Positions 8,374-17,660 of a DNA stretch of 64,000 nt are shown here, piece by piece. How positions within the stretch are numbered: the first letter of the stretch is position 1; each line of letters starts with the position of its first letter. The notes beneath the pieces are model-generated. The model made no database searches, was not told the DNA's origin, and saw only the letters and a program-made list of their open reading frames with translations. Both the position numbers and the translations under genes were made by a program. This DNA comes from Rhodopirellula bahusiensis (lineage in GTDB: Bacteria; Planctomycetota; Planctomycetia; Pirellulales; Pirellulaceae): the NCBI RefSeq assembly GCF_002727185.1, contig NZ_NIZW01000002.1, positions 620,001-684,000 of the forward strand. Reading direction: 5' to 3'.

Positions 8374-9499
8374 AGGGTTTGACGGTCCAAGATTCTTGGT
8401 GCCGGAAGCCTTCGAGAGTGCCTGTGCCGCTCACCCACATCAACGGGATTTGGAAATAAGCGGCACGGTAGTCACCGAACAGATCGGAGTCGAATTCGAC
8501 TCCGGGATCCACGTGATAAGTGATGAACTCGGCTGACGACTCGCCAAAGTATTGCAACTTGGTTTTGGTGCGATCGTGAATGATCGCCGATGAGGTGTCG
8601 ACGGGAATCCAACCCACATCCTGGGCGAAGAACTCTGCTATGACGTGGTACTGGTAGTACGGTTGGTCGTTGATGGTTTCACCGGGAGTCGCTGAGATTG
8701 CCCAACGGCCAGACAAAATTCGGGCCGGCACACCTTCACTTCGCATGACGGTGGCGAACAGTGTCGACAGTCCGCCGCAGTCGGTAGCATTCGACTGGCA
8801 AAGCAGCGACGCCGTCCGGTCTTCTGTTGCGACGTACGAGTATCGAAACGTGTGAGCCAGCTTTTGGAACACTCGTTGAGCGAAGCGTACTTCGCCTTCG
8901 GTTCTTTTTCGTTGGAAACGATTCTTCGCTTTCCATTCCTGGAACTCATCGGAACGGTAGTCGTATTCCGGGGTCGTCCGCAAGAAGTTTTGGCGGTCTT
9001 GGATTGAAAGCGGTTCGACAGCGTTCTCCGCCGATGTGTTTCGTCGATTGTAGGTCAGCGATCGAGCGAATAACTGAAGCTCATCATCGCAACGGAACCC
9101 GGCTGCGCTAAGCTGAGTGTCATCCTTCACCTCGATTCGGCATCGTCGGATCGTTCGTTGGAAAACGGACTTGTCAGCAATGTTTTCGCTGTCTGGTGTC
9201 GTGCTTCCGCGCACCAGTTTTTGGCACGGCAAATCCGGCGGCTGCGGCATCGCAAAGATCCAAGTGTCGGCGACCAGGGAAGGTGTCTCAACATCGAACG
9301 TGATCGTCGCCGTGACTCGTTTGGCAGGCGTTCGCACGATTGAGAAGCCCGAGTTGAGACCGCTAGGAATCTCAGGCAAGGCCGCAACTTCTTCGCTCTG
9401 CTGATTCGGCGTCTTGTCTTGGGCAATCGCACCAGCCCAGGGTGTGACGGCGAAGGCAAAGATAAGCGTCGTGACCGACAGATAGTTGGCGTATGACAT
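8372..9499 (-). CDS. Secreted transglutaminase-like cysteine protease-fold protein
   Basis: The start is set at ATG 9499 because it opens a clean signal peptide (MSYANYLSVTTLIFAFAVTPWAG... cut near AIAQ), giving 375 residues. The frame is open up to 9607 but the extra residues look non-coding. A transglutaminase-core catalytic triad is visible: Cys241 in DCGGLS, His285 in YQYHVIAEF and Asp301 in WIPVDTSS, spaced as in the family. The N-terminal 200 residues form a beta-rich region typical of bacterial transglutaminase-like proteins. In bacteria this fold more often acts as a cysteine protease or peptidoglycan/peptide amidase than as a cross-linker. The substrate is unknown. The protein should be periplasmic or extracellular. 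The small exported gene ending at 9631 lies just upstream on the same strand. Confidence 0.82.
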   Translation of the reverse strand: MSYANYLSVTTLIFAFAVTPWAGAIAQDKTPNQQSEEVAALPEIPSGLNSGFSIVRTPAKRVTATITFDVETPSLVADTWIFAMPQPPDLPCQKLVRGSTTPDSENIADKSVFQRTIRRCRIEVKDDTQLSAAGFRCDDELQLFARSLTYNRRNTSAENAVEPLSIQDRQNFLRTTPEYDYRSDEFQEWKAKNRFQRKRTEGEVRFAQRVFQKLAHTFRYSYVATEDRTASLLCQSNATDCGGLSTLFATVMRSEGVPARILSGRWAISATPGETINDQPYYQYHVIAEFFAQDVGWIPVDTSSAIIHDRTKTKLQYFGESSAEFITYHVDPGVEFDSDLFGDYRAAYFQIPLMWVSGTGTLEGFRHQESWTVKP

Positions 9500-9630
9500 C
9501 GGATGGTGTTTCGCTTTGGTGCTGTCGCCCGGGGCGAATTTGTAGAACCCGGGGCGAAAAGATGATTGCCAAGCATACCAGTCCATTCCTTCGACCGCAT
9601 TTTGCAAACGTCGAATCAGTGTACAGAGAA

Positions 9631-10155
9631 CTACTGAAGCGACCTTGGTAGGACGGTGACCTTGCGGATGTCGCCAACGAAATTGTCGCCGATCAGATCC
9701 AGCAACCCGTTTAGAAATTCTTCGGCTTCGGCGTTGCTATCGAAAGTGTCGACGTACTGCCACGTCATGTCAGGCACATGAGACTTGATCCGGAAGTCCA
9801 AGTTCGATGGGTTCAATGCCATCTGCAGCAATGCAAAGAACTCCGCCTCTTCTCGGGAGTCAAAGAAGCGTCGTTGCACGTTCATTCCGCCGACTGCTTC
9901 GCCAACGTTGTGCCAACCGTCTTCGCTTTTCAAGAAGACTTCGTATTGGACTTTCTGAGAGGTGTCTTCCGCGATCCAAACCTCGTAGTCGGTCATCGCG
10001 ATCGCTTCGAGCCATTCGGCTTCCAGGATCCCTTTGTCGGTCTTTCGAATTGGAGGAGGGCCCGGGGGTGTGTGCTCGACATAGGATGGGTACTGAGCGC
10101 TCGCGGTGGACAGGAAACAAACGCTGAATACGGCGGTCAGGCAGAAATGACGCAT
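9631..10155 (-). CDS. Small exported protein of unknown function
   Basis: ATG 10155 gives 174 residues with a strong signal peptide (MRHFCLTAVFSVCFLSTASAQ). The longer open frame to 10338 would bury this signal, so it is not used. The mature part has a Pro-rich start (HTPPGPPPIRKTD), then a mixed alpha/beta region with a short acidic helix (SNAEAEEFLNGLLDLIG) near the end. No domain was recognised. It lies upstream of the transglutaminase-like gene on the same strand with about 130 bases between them, so co-transcription is possible but not shown. Confidence 0.7.
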   Translation of the reverse strand: MRHFCLTAVFSVCFLSTASAQYPSYVEHTPPGPPPIRKTDKGILEAEWLEAIAMTDYEVWIAEDTSQKVQYEVFLKSEDGWHNVGEAVGGMNVQRRFFDSREEAEFFALLQMALNPSNLDFRIKSHVPDMTWQYVDTFDSNAEAEEFLNGLLDLIGDNFVGDIRKVTVLPRSLQ

Positions 10156-10421
10156 GGGTCTGGTCCGTGCTGGTGTTGGGCGGTACGAATTGGTCAACAC
10201 ACAACACAGCGGACCGCCCCATCGTTTGTTACACGTTCTCGCGGGAGTTTTTGCCCGCCCGAAGTCCGCTGGTTTCAAGTGGCTGGCGACCGCCAGCGAA
10301 CAGACCCTCGGGTTTCGCCGTTTCCGTGCCGGGCGCAATGGGAGTCCACGTACGCATCGCTGGCGAATCTGCTAGATTGTGCACCAATGAACAATCCAGG
10401 CGAACTGCGAAGGGAACTCGA

Positions 10422-11582
10422 GTGAAATTGCGAATTGGATTGATCGGATTGGGCGATCAATGGCAGTCCATGCACCGGCCGGCGCTGAGGATGCTGGGAG
10501 ATCGATTCGATGTTCGTGCGATTTATTGCAACGTGTCAAAGTTGGCTGAATCGGCAGTCTCGGAGTTTCAGGCGGACCCGGTCGACGGCTACCAAGCGTT
10601 GGTGACGCGGGACGACATCGATGCCGTCTTGGTGCTCGAGAATTCTTGGCTTCGGTTTCATCCCGCCACCGCGGCGTGCCGGGCCGGCAAAGCGGTCTAT
10701 TGGGCCAGCGACCTGGATTTTGATCCAATTCGCGATCGCGATTTTAAATCTTGCGTGCAGGATTCCGGGGTGGCGTTCATGGCCGGATTGCCCCGCCGGT
10801 TTGCTCCTGCAACGTTGCGATTGAAGGAGCTGATTGCAACGCACCTGGGGCCGCCGCGATTGATTTTCTGTCACAAACGATTGTGTTTGGAAGACGCTCC
10901 GTTGAAACGCCGCGATCAGATCACCCGGCGAGGCGTCGAAGGCAACTTGGGCGACGATTCGCGAGTCGATCCGGAAGAGATTCGTGCCCGGATGACTCGC
11001 ACCGAACTGATGCAATTAATCGATTGGTGTTGCTACGTCGTGGGCGAACGTCCGGTCAGCGTGACGTCGGCGAATCATTCTCCTGAGGAGGCGGCCGACT
11101 ACCAGGCTCTCAGCATGCTGTTCGAAGACGCGGGGTCCGCCCAATCGGGACGTGGGCAAGTTCCCGGCGGGTCACACACTTCGGCGTCGAACGGAAGCTC
11201 AATGGAAAGTCGTCGGCGAACGCCTGAGCGTCGAGGCGTGACCGCTCAAGTCAGCTGCGGCAGTTACATCCCCGCGCAGTGGCAAGAAGCAATCGGGTTT
11301 CGACCTCCCGCGGCGATGCAGGTGTGTTGCGAAAATGGAGTCGCGTTTGTTGACTTGCCGGGCACGTTGGTTTGGTTTGATGACGCCGGACGTCACCAGG
11401 AGTTCTTGGAAGGCGAATCACCGGTCGGCGAAAAGATGCTGGGGCAATTTCATCGTGCGGTGACGAGTTTGGTTCGCAACTTGAGCGGTTTGGAAGACGC
11501 GTTCAATGCCGCAGCGATTTTGAAAGCGGCACGAGTGAGTTTACGAGAAGGAAGACGGATGGATTTGAGGGAGATGCCATGA
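10422..11582 (+). CDS. Gfo/Idh/MocA-family NAD(P)-dependent oxidoreductase
   Basis: The GTG at 10422 follows an AAGGGA site (10410-10415) and begins directly with the Rossmann strand KLRIGLIGLGDQW, giving 386 residues. The frame is open upstream to 10167 but that part lacks the fold. Family features are the GxGxxx nucleotide-binding turn at about 6-11 and the strand carrying DAVLVLEN, followed by the helix that in the family normally reads EKP (here AGKAVYWAS). The C-terminal beta-sheet domain starts at about 120. The EKP-like Lys is not clearly conserved, so catalysis may be altered. Planctomycetes have many paralogues, most of unknown sugar or inositol substrate. Its stop overlaps the next gene's start by 4 bases (ATGA), implying coupled translation. 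Confidence 0.82.
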   Translation: MKLRIGLIGLGDQWQSMHRPALRMLGDRFDVRAIYCNVSKLAESAVSEFQADPVDGYQALVTRDDIDAVLVLENSWLRFHPATAACRAGKAVYWASDLDFDPIRDRDFKSCVQDSGVAFMAGLPRRFAPATLRLKELIATHLGPPRLIFCHKRLCLEDAPLKRRDQITRRGVEGNLGDDSRVDPEEIRARMTRTELMQLIDWCCYVVGERPVSVTSANHSPEEAADYQALSMLFEDAGSAQSGRGQVPGGSHTSASNGSSMESRRRTPERRGVTAQVSCGSYIPAQWQEAIGFRPPAAMQVCCENGVAFVDLPGTLVWFDDAGRHQEFLEGESPVGEKMLGQFHRAVTSLVRNLSGLEDAFNAAAILKAARVSLREGRRMDLREMP

Positions 11583-11860
11583 CCGATTTGCCAACCACGA
11601 GCAAGAAGGATCAGCCCGCGTTTGGATGCGTGGTGTATGTCAGTCGCACTGAATCCGGCCGCGCGCAAGGTCGCGTCGCGAATCTGGACGGCGTCGAGAC
11701 CGAAGGGGCAAGTGAACGCGATGTGCTGTCGACGATCGTTCGCGAAGTGCGAGCTCGGATCGCTGAACACATGGAACGCGAAGAAGAGGTCCCATGGTTG
11801 GACCCGCCGGCCGAGAAAGGTCCCGGCGAAGTGAAGCGGTTCTTGCCATTGCACCTGTAG
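11579..11860 (+). CDS. Small cytoplasmic protein of unknown function, coupled to the oxidoreductase
   Basis: This 93-residue protein has no signal peptide or membrane segment. A beta-hairpin-like start (FGCVVYVSRTESGRAQGRV) is followed by an amphipathic helix (ERDVLSTIVREVRARIAEHME) and a Pro-rich tail. The strand-strand-helix order is faintly like HicB-type proteins, but no toxin partner is adjacent, so I do not assign it. The ATGA overlap with the oxidoreductase suggests the two work together or are balanced in amount. Confidence 0.65.
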   Translation: MTDLPTTSKKDQPAFGCVVYVSRTESGRAQGRVANLDGVETEGASERDVLSTIVREVRARIAEHMEREEEVPWLDPPAEKGPGEVKRFLPLHL

Positions 11861-12070
11861 GTCCGGTTCCCACCGGACGTCCGCCGCGATTGAGTTCGCG
11901 TTCGGTGGTTGCGAACCGTGAGCTAACGCTCGGCGGCTGATTTGTTCGGGCGGTGCGGAGCGATCCTTGCTCACGCTACGGGTTGGATTTGACGCGGGCA
12001 TCCGAATTCTGGCGAATCCGGCTACGGCGGTGTCTGTGGCCCTGTGATCCTGATCTACTTTCCCACTCCC
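11861..12070. repeat. Composite intergenic repeat cluster (modules D, A, C)
   Basis: Between convergent genes lie three modules seen again at 30-32 kb. Module D (GGTCCGGTTCCCACCGGAC) is at about 11862-11880. Module A on the minus strand (CCTTGCTCACGCTACGGGTT) is at about 11964-11983. Module C on the minus strand (GAATTCTGGCGAATCCGG) is at 12004-12021. Their order is inverted relative to the 30 kb copies, so the cluster can sit in either orientation. Confidence 0.75.
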
Positions 12071-13783
12071 CTACCCTACAAACAATTGGGCGCGCGCGAA
12101 GATCAGCAGTCCGAGGTCGCCGTGGCAGAAGCCAAGGACGAGGTTCATCCAGTTGGTGTCATCGTGGAAGGCAGCGGCCTCGTTCAGCCGGGTCAACGAT
12201 TCGCTGGGTGATTCTCCGCAAGATTGCACGTAGCGAAACAAGCGACCACGCCACCGTTTGGTGTAGCACGTTGCAAAGTACTTCTGGCGTGCGTTCTCAG
12301 CTCGTTCCGCAAGGTACTTCGGGAAAAACCACCGAAAGTAGAAGATCGGAAAAGCGATGAGACCACCGATCAAGATCAGCACACTGATCACGCTTCCGTT
12401 CGATGAAGTGAGCAGTTGATCGAAGACGACCAAGCTCATGGCCCAGGTGAACGACAACACGAAACCGTAGAGCAAAAATATCCCCGCGAAGGGGAGCCAC
12501 TTGTAGGTCGAGTCCATCCAAGAAACGCGATTGCCGATGTCCTCTAGGGTGCTTTTGAGATCACGCAAACACGAGACGGCTTGTCGATTGTTCTTTTGCT
12601 CGTCCGGCGAGGGTGCGATGACGCCAGTGGTCTCCGCCAAATCCGACGTCGCCATCATCATCAGCAAAAACAGCGAGTGATCGTCGCTGTCTTGGTTGAT
12701 CGGAAAAGAAGCTTGTACACCGTGTGAGTCGCGTGCGATCTCGTCCAAGCAACGTGCCATCTCCGCCGTCGCCACGGGACCATCGCCGGTGCAATACGTT
12801 CGCAGGAATGACTCCATCGTCGCGCGTGCGGGCAGGGCGGACTCGGACGGTTTGGTCGACGAAAGGTAGCTGTGCAAAAGCTCGACGAACTCCAAGTCGT
12901 TCTGCATCGAATCGTCCAAGTCAGCAGCCTGGGCAGACAACGTTTCGAGGTGCGACTGCGTCCACTCCGGGGGAGCGGTCCAAATCGCGGTTCTCAAGAT
13001 TCGGAGATAGAACGCCAAACGGGCTCGCGGATCACCCTGACGCAGATGGCTTTCGCATTCTTGGATCAGTCGCTCGAAAACCTCAAACGGCTGATCGATC
13101 AGCAGTCGTTCCCAAAGTGGTTCGGTCAATCGGTAGAACATCGACGAACGAATCGCCTTCGCAATTCTTGGCAGCAGCGTCACGATTTGATCGTCAGGGA
13201 CATCGCCGCGAAGCGTGCCGGCGACCAACGAGATCAGCCCGGGTTCCTGTGGATGTTCCTGCAGTCCATCAAGAAGCCACTGCAGAAACTGAGGTCGCTG
13301 CTTCGGGTTCTTCTCCGATGGTTTCACCAGCAGATCGCTGAGCACCGCCAGGATGTAATACTCCAGCGGCGTTCGAGAATGCTTCTGTGAAAGTCGGACG
13401 TATGACTCGCGAGGTTTCGCGATGGCTTCATCGACTGGAGAGACCGGAGCGGCGGGACGTATCGGTGCTGGGCGACCGCCGCTTGTATCGGGGATTTCGC
13501 TGGGGCTGGTGTCGGATTTGGGTTGTGGCTCGGATGCCGCGCCGGACTTCCACGCATCGGCGGCGTTTTGGCTTTCTGTTTGGCTTCGGCCGTATCGTTC
13601 AGCGTTCTCGAGTTGTTCGTAAGCCGCTCGGATTCGCTGGAACTCTTGCGGATGCGTTTCCGGTTTGAACTGACGAATCAGTTTGCCATAGGCACGCTTC
13701 AGATCACGACGGTCAAAGTCTTCCGCTAGATCGAAGAACGATCGCGGGTCGTGCGGAAGATGGTGCCACGCGGGGTCAGACAT
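12071..13783 (-). CDS. Membrane-anchored J-domain-like protein with KPE in place of HPD
   Basis: The 570-residue protein has a J-like domain at residues about 12-62 (LAEDFDRRDLKRAYGKLIRQ, then FKPETHPQEFQRIRAAYEQL). Where J-domains have His-Pro-Asp it has Lys-Pro-Glu. HPD is needed to stimulate Hsp70 ATPase in classical J-proteins, so this one may bind without stimulating, or act differently. A disordered Ser/Pro-rich linker runs from about 70 to 120, then a mostly helical region reminiscent of TPR-like helices. Two hydrophobic segments at about 430-490 (AGIFLLYGFVLSFTWAMSLV and SVLILIGGLIAFPIFYF) make it an inner-membrane protein. An HscC-type Hsp70 is encoded upstream on the same strand, with one gene between. 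In E. coli HscC works with the membrane J-proteins DjlB and DjlC, so a comparable pair is inferred. Confidence 0.78.
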   Translation of the reverse strand: MSDPAWHHLPHDPRSFFDLAEDFDRRDLKRAYGKLIRQFKPETHPQEFQRIRAAYEQLENAERYGRSQTESQNAADAWKSGAASEPQPKSDTSPSEIPDTSGGRPAPIRPAAPVSPVDEAIAKPRESYVRLSQKHSRTPLEYYILAVLSDLLVKPSEKNPKQRPQFLQWLLDGLQEHPQEPGLISLVAGTLRGDVPDDQIVTLLPRIAKAIRSSMFYRLTEPLWERLLIDQPFEVFERLIQECESHLRQGDPRARLAFYLRILRTAIWTAPPEWTQSHLETLSAQAADLDDSMQNDLEFVELLHSYLSSTKPSESALPARATMESFLRTYCTGDGPVATAEMARCLDEIARDSHGVQASFPINQDSDDHSLFLLMMMATSDLAETTGVIAPSPDEQKNNRQAVSCLRDLKSTLEDIGNRVSWMDSTYKWLPFAGIFLLYGFVLSFTWAMSLVVFDQLLTSSNGSVISVLILIGGLIAFPIFYFRWFFPKYLAERAENARQKYFATCYTKRWRGRLFRYVQSCGESPSESLTRLNEAAAFHDDTNWMNLVLGFCHGDLGLLIFARAQLFVG

Positions 13784-13887
13784 GAACGATGGTCGGCGAA
13801 AGTGTCAGAGGGTTGCGATGCGTTGATGTGGTCGCCGGCGAGAGATGCCTCAGAAAAAAACATCTCGGCTGGAGAAGCCGCGATGGC

Positions 13888-14565
13888 TCAGTCTCGTAGA
13901 AAGAGCTTGGCAATTTGGTAGGCGATCAAGGTGCCAAAGAACAGGACCCTGAAGCTGAGCAGTGACGTGCCGCTGCTCATGGGGCCCGATGCTTTGCGGT
14001 CCTGCAGTGTGGTCAACCAGTCACGTTCCAATTGGAACAGATTGGGATATGCCTTTTGAATCTTCAGTGAAGTTTCACGGGCTCGTTTGCGACTGTTCTT
14101 CGTCGTCAGGTTTTGGATGAACTTTTCGCGAACGTAGCCGGCATCGGATGGTGGCAACACAACCGATTTGCCGAGTGCGATCACCAATTCGCGGTCATAC
14201 TTTTTGTCGGCCAGCATCGTCACAAACGAATTGCGTTCGTCGGCGGCGGTTTTCAAGCGGCGGATCGTGGGGGCGAGTTCGGGAACGTCGTCCGCGTTTA
14301 GGTTGGCCAGCCCCATGGTCAGTTCCTCATCCGACAGATGAAAGAACTGCTTTTGCAGGTGAGCAACTGACTCTCGAGCCTTCGCACGATTTTGGTGCTT
14401 GGACATCATGTCGTCGACCGAATCCGAATCGGTGCCAGATTGCCGCCGATCGTGATTGGACAGTTTCAGTGTCTGCCGACGCAGTTGCAACGCGGATCCC
14501 GATTGCCAAACCGGATTGATTTCCAGCATGGATCGCAAATAAGTTTTAGCGGGCGAATCAGTCAC
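13888..14565 (-). CDS. Tail-anchored helical protein between Hsp70 and J-like genes
   Basis: This 225-residue protein is largely helical and charged, with one hydrophobic segment at the very C-terminus (SLLSFRVLFFGTLIAYQIAKLF, then LRD), consistent with a tail anchor or single inner-membrane helix. No known domain was recognised. It sits between the HscC-type Hsp70 gene and the J-like gene on the same strand, with gaps of about 250 and 100 bases. It may be an accessory of that chaperone pair, but only the position supports this. The start at 14565 (MTDSPAKT) is the first ATG in frame. Confidence 0.7.
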   Translation of the reverse strand: MTDSPAKTYLRSMLEINPVWQSGSALQLRRQTLKLSNHDRRQSGTDSDSVDDMMSKHQNRAKARESVAHLQKQFFHLSDEELTMGLANLNADDVPELAPTIRRLKTAADERNSFVTMLADKKYDRELVIALGKSVVLPPSDAGYVREKFIQNLTTKNSRKRARETSLKIQKAYPNLFQLERDWLTTLQDRKASGPMSSGTSLLSFRVLFFGTLIAYQIAKLFLRD

Positions 14566-14697
14566 AATCGGCGGCTGGGTTGATGGTTGCGGAAATCAAT
14601 TTGGTGCATGTCATTTGGATGTTTTTTAGTCGGAACGTGTTTGCAGTTCCTTGATTCAACCTACCGCACGACTTTGGTGCCGATTCACGCATCCTTA

Positions 14698-14816
14698 GGA
14701 ACCGTTCGGAATCGAGTTCGGTTGTAGCAGAGCGGCGCGAGCCGCCCGGTGTGTCACCGGAGGGCTCGCGCCCTTCCGCTACCTTTTAGATCCCGAAGTT
14801 GTTTCCGAATGGTTCC
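14698..14816. repeat. Nested inverted repeat directly downstream of the Hsp70 gene
   Basis: Outer arms at 14698-14721 (GGAACCGTTCGGAATCGAG...) and 14792-14816 (ending CCGAATGGTTCC) pair imperfectly. An inner palindrome at 14724-14751 and 14755-14782 (core GGCGCGAGCC / GGCTCGCGCC) has only a 3-base loop. The outer arm ends at the base next to the Hsp70 stop codon. The shape is that of a REP- or MITE-like intergenic element. As RNA it could form a long stem that terminates or stabilises the hscC-like transcript. Confidence 0.75.
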
Positions 14817-16580
14817 TCAGTTTTCTTCATGATCGAAACCCAACGACGACAGCACCATCAGCAACGTGTCCTTGGCATTGGCAAAGTGTTCGCGATCGGC
14901 TCGCGCCATTGCGTCTTCGTAGTAGTCCAGAGCTTCGTCGAGCTGTTGACGTTGGGACGGGTGCAATTCGCCAAGCATGCGTTCTGCGAAACGTGCCAGC
15001 TTCTGATTGTCCAGGTCGTCGCGGGGATAGAACTTCAGTTCATCGATCCGGCGTTTGGCTTCTTCGATTTGGGCGGGCGATAGTTGGCGAACATGGCTAG
15101 TCAGGACCGTGCGGAAACGTTCGCCTCCCGGCGTGTAGGCTTCGACTTCCAAGACGCCGGACAAGTCATAGGTGAATCGGACGTAGATGGGGCTGCCGGA
15201 CGGACCGGGCGGCAAACCTTTGACTTCCAATTGTCCGAGAGCCGTATTGTCGGCGACCTTGCGGGCATCACCTTGGAAGACTCTCAGCGTCACGTTGGTT
15301 TGGTTTGCCGAAACGGTGCTGAAGACTTCTTCGCGGGAAACTGGGATCGTGCAATTTCGATGCAAAACGGGTTTGAAGTAACCGTCCTGCATGTGCCCGC
15401 CGAACTCTTTGACGACTTCGACTCCCAGTGTGAACGGGCAGACGTCGGTCATCACCATGTCATCGACCGCGGCGTCTTGACCGATCAGAGCTGCTTGCAC
15501 AGCAGCGCCCAACGCAACGACTTCATCGGGATCGTGATCAATGATCGGTGGTTTGCCGAAGTAGTCGATCACGAAGTCCCGCAGCACCGGCATTCGCGTT
15601 GAACCGCCGACCAAGATCACATCGTCGATGTCTTTGGGATCCAGTTCGGCATCTCGAAGAGCCCTGGCGATCGGTCCGGCGATCCGCTGCATCAACGGAT
15701 CGCACATGCGTGAAAATTCAGCTCGGGTGAGCCGATATGTTTTCGGTTTCTCCGCGAAGTTGCCGTCTTGATCGGGAAGCCGGATCTTGCAGCTTTCTTC
15801 CTTGGACAGCAAACGTTTGGCTTTTTCGCATTCGCCTCGCAATCGAGATACACGCAGAGGTTGCTGCAACTCCGCCAGTTCGAGTTGTGTGTCTTCGCCA
15901 ACCAAAACCGCGGACACCATTCGGTCGGTGAAGTCTTCGCCGCCCAGCATGCTCTCGCCGGCGGTGGCTCGGATTTCGAGCGTGCCTTCGAAGACTTCCA
16001 TGACCGTCACGTCGAACGTGCCTCCGCCGAGGTCGATGACGCACAGATTCTTTTCTTCTTCGCGAGCGTGAAAGCCATACACGAGCGCCGCGGCGGTGGG
16101 TTCGTTGATCATCCGGCGAACGTTCAGGCCCGCCATCTCGCCGGCCAAGCGTGTTGCCGTGCGCTGGTGATCATTGAAGTACGCGGGGACGGTGATCACG
16201 GCGTCGGTGATCTCGGTGTTCAAGTGCGCGGCGGCGTCGTCACGAAGTGACTGCAAGACCAAGCTGCTCAACTCGTGAGGCGTGAACTCCTTGTCGCCCA
16301 GTTTGAGTTTGCGTTCTTGGCCCATGTAGCGTTTGAATACCCACGCACATCGTTCGGGCGCGGTGACGCGAAGTTCTCTCGCAGCGGAACCGACAACGAT
16401 TTGACCGTCTTGCAACACGCCAACAATGGACGGGGTGAGCTTGTCACCGTGGGCATTTGGAATCAGTTCGGGCTTGCCGTCGCGAAAAACGCTGACCAGC
16501 GAATGCGTGGTGCCCAGATCGATTCCGATGCACACCGGTTCTTCGGTTGGGAAAGACGAATCGGATCCAAATTCAGGCAT
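14817..16580 (-). CDS. hscC: HscC-type Hsp70 chaperone
   Basis: The 587-residue Hsp70 has the ATPase signatures [15 protein letters not shown] (about 18-32), [15 protein letters not shown] (about 190) and [13 protein letters not shown] (about 320). The substrate-binding part begins at about 380 with [12 protein letters not shown], and the C-terminal segment has [11 protein letters not shown]. Both of these resemble E. coli HscC more than DnaK. It is about 50 residues shorter than DnaK and lacks the acidic EEVD-like or long lid tail. HscC is a specialised Hsp70 thought to act with membrane J-proteins rather than in general folding. Downstream on the same strand are a tail-anchored protein and a J-like membrane protein, supporting a membrane-proximal chaperone set. 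General dnaK is probably elsewhere. Confidence 0.87.
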   Translation of the reverse strand: MPEFGSDSSFPTEEPVCIGIDLGTTHSLVSVFRDGKPELIPNAHGDKLTPSIVGVLQDGQIVVGSAARELRVTAPERCAWVFKRYMGQERKLKLGDKEFTPHELSSLVLQSLRDDAAAHLNTEITDAVITVPAYFNDHQRTATRLAGEMAGLNVRRMINEPTAAALVYGFHAREEEKNLCVIDLGGGTFDVTVMEVFEGTLEIRATAGESMLGGEDFTDRMVSAVLVGEDTQLELAELQQPLRVSRLRGECEKAKRLLSKEESCKIRLPDQDGNFAEKPKTYRLTRAEFSRMCDPLMQRIAGPIARALRDAELDPKDIDDVILVGGSTRMPVLRDFVIDYFGKPPIIDHDPDEVVALGAAVQAALIGQDAAVDDMVMTDVCPFTLGVEVVKEFGGHMQDGYFKPVLHRNCTIPVSREEVFSTVSANQTNVTLRVFQGDARKVADNTALGQLEVKGLPPGPSGSPIYVRFTYDLSGVLEVEAYTPGGERFRTVLTSHVRQLSPAQIEEAKRRIDELKFYPRDDLDNQKLARFAERMLGELHPSQRQQLDEALDYYEDAMARADREHFANAKDTLLMVLSSLGFDHEEN

Positions 16581-16901
16581 GAATCGAGGACGGTTTTCGA
16601 GAGAGGGTGATCGCGGCGGGCAGATGCGGTTTCGGGCGGTGATAGTCTAGTGATTCTGCGGGCCGCCGTGCATCCGTTGCAACCGCTGGATTTAGCGAGT
16701 GAGGGCGGACTGCGGAAGAGCAACCCGTCGGGATCGAGCGAGTTGCGGAAAGGAACGATGAATTTCACTGGCAAGATGAGACGCCGATGAATTGGGACGC
16801 AAAAATCGCTTTGCGTCCAGTGTCCCAAATCGGGTACTTTGGTAGGGCTGATTCGCACCGAATGCGAAGAGCGATTTCTTGTCTCGTTCATAGAATTGTA
16901 G

Positions 16902-17645
16902 ATGGCAGTACGCATTGATCCGATCGAAGAATCGAGTCGCGGGCCGATCCACGTTGTGGTTGCCGGCTATCGTGCTCGACCAAACGCCGATTTGATCCGT
17001 GCTGCCGAATTGAGGGGATCCACCTACAGTGTGCTGTGGGCCGCCGGGTCGTGGTCGGAAGCTGGTGCGTCAATGGGCGTGATCGCTCGCGGTGCTCGGG
17101 CAGCTGTGCCAGCCATCCACGGCGGTCGAGCCCTGTTGGGCGTCGGAGCGTTGGCCGGCGGCATCGGAACCGCTGCGGTGATCGGAGCGGCGAGCTTTCG
17201 CCATCGGTATTACTGCGCACGCCGAGACGGCATTCGCTTGGCCGACAAAATTTTGGAACTTCCCGGTGTAGGAAAACGCCCTTTGCATTTGGTTGGGCAC
17301 TCGCTGGGAACCGTCGTGATTCGATCGGCACTGGAGAAATTGGCCGAACGAGAATGCCGGGTCGATGACCTGCTGTTGATGGGCGGGATGACATCGCGGC
17401 TGAATTGGAATTTGCAAGCCGACGCGTTCCGCGGACGATTGATCAATTTGTATTCGCCAAGGGACCGGATTCTGAACATGGCTCCCGTGATCGATCGCGT
17501 GGTCGGAACCGGGGCGATCGTTTGCGAAAAGCTGAGCGATCGATTGATGAATCACGATCTGTGTCTTGAGTTGCCCAACCAGTTCAATCTTTGGGGACAC
17601 CACAGCGGTTACTGGAATCGATTCGGGCAATACGCAGTCGTTTGA
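16902..17645 (+). CDS. Alpha/beta hydrolase (DUF726-like lipase/esterase fold)
   Basis: This 247-residue protein carries the nucleophile elbow GHSLG with Ser134, a likely acid Asp188 (YSPRDRIL) and a candidate His at 233/234 (GHHSGYW), a complete triad in the right order. The hydrophobic stretch at about 70-100 (ALLGVGALAGGIGTAAVIGAAS) may be a membrane-associating segment or buried helix. The overall layout, with a Gly/Ala-rich hydrophobic insert before GHSLG and a SxRDxIL acid motif, resembles the DUF726 family of membrane-associated hydrolases. The substrate is unknown. The ATG at 16902 is preceded by about 320 bases without other genes. The neighbour on the other strand ends 16 bases away. 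Confidence 0.78.
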   Translation: MAVRIDPIEESSRGPIHVVVAGYRARPNADLIRAAELRGSTYSVLWAAGSWSEAGASMGVIARGARAAVPAIHGGRALLGVGALAGGIGTAAVIGAASFRHRYYCARRDGIRLADKILELPGVGKRPLHLVGHSLGTVVIRSALEKLAERECRVDDLLLMGGMTSRLNWNLQADAFRGRLINLYSPRDRILNMAPVIDRVVGTGAIVCEKLSDRLMNHDLCLELPNQFNLWGHHSGYWNRFGQYAVV

Positions 17646-17660
17646 GATCGCACGCCCGGA

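Noticed and set aside
11579-11860. HicB-like antitoxin
   Set aside because: Only the strand-helix order is similar and no HicA-like partner is adjacent.
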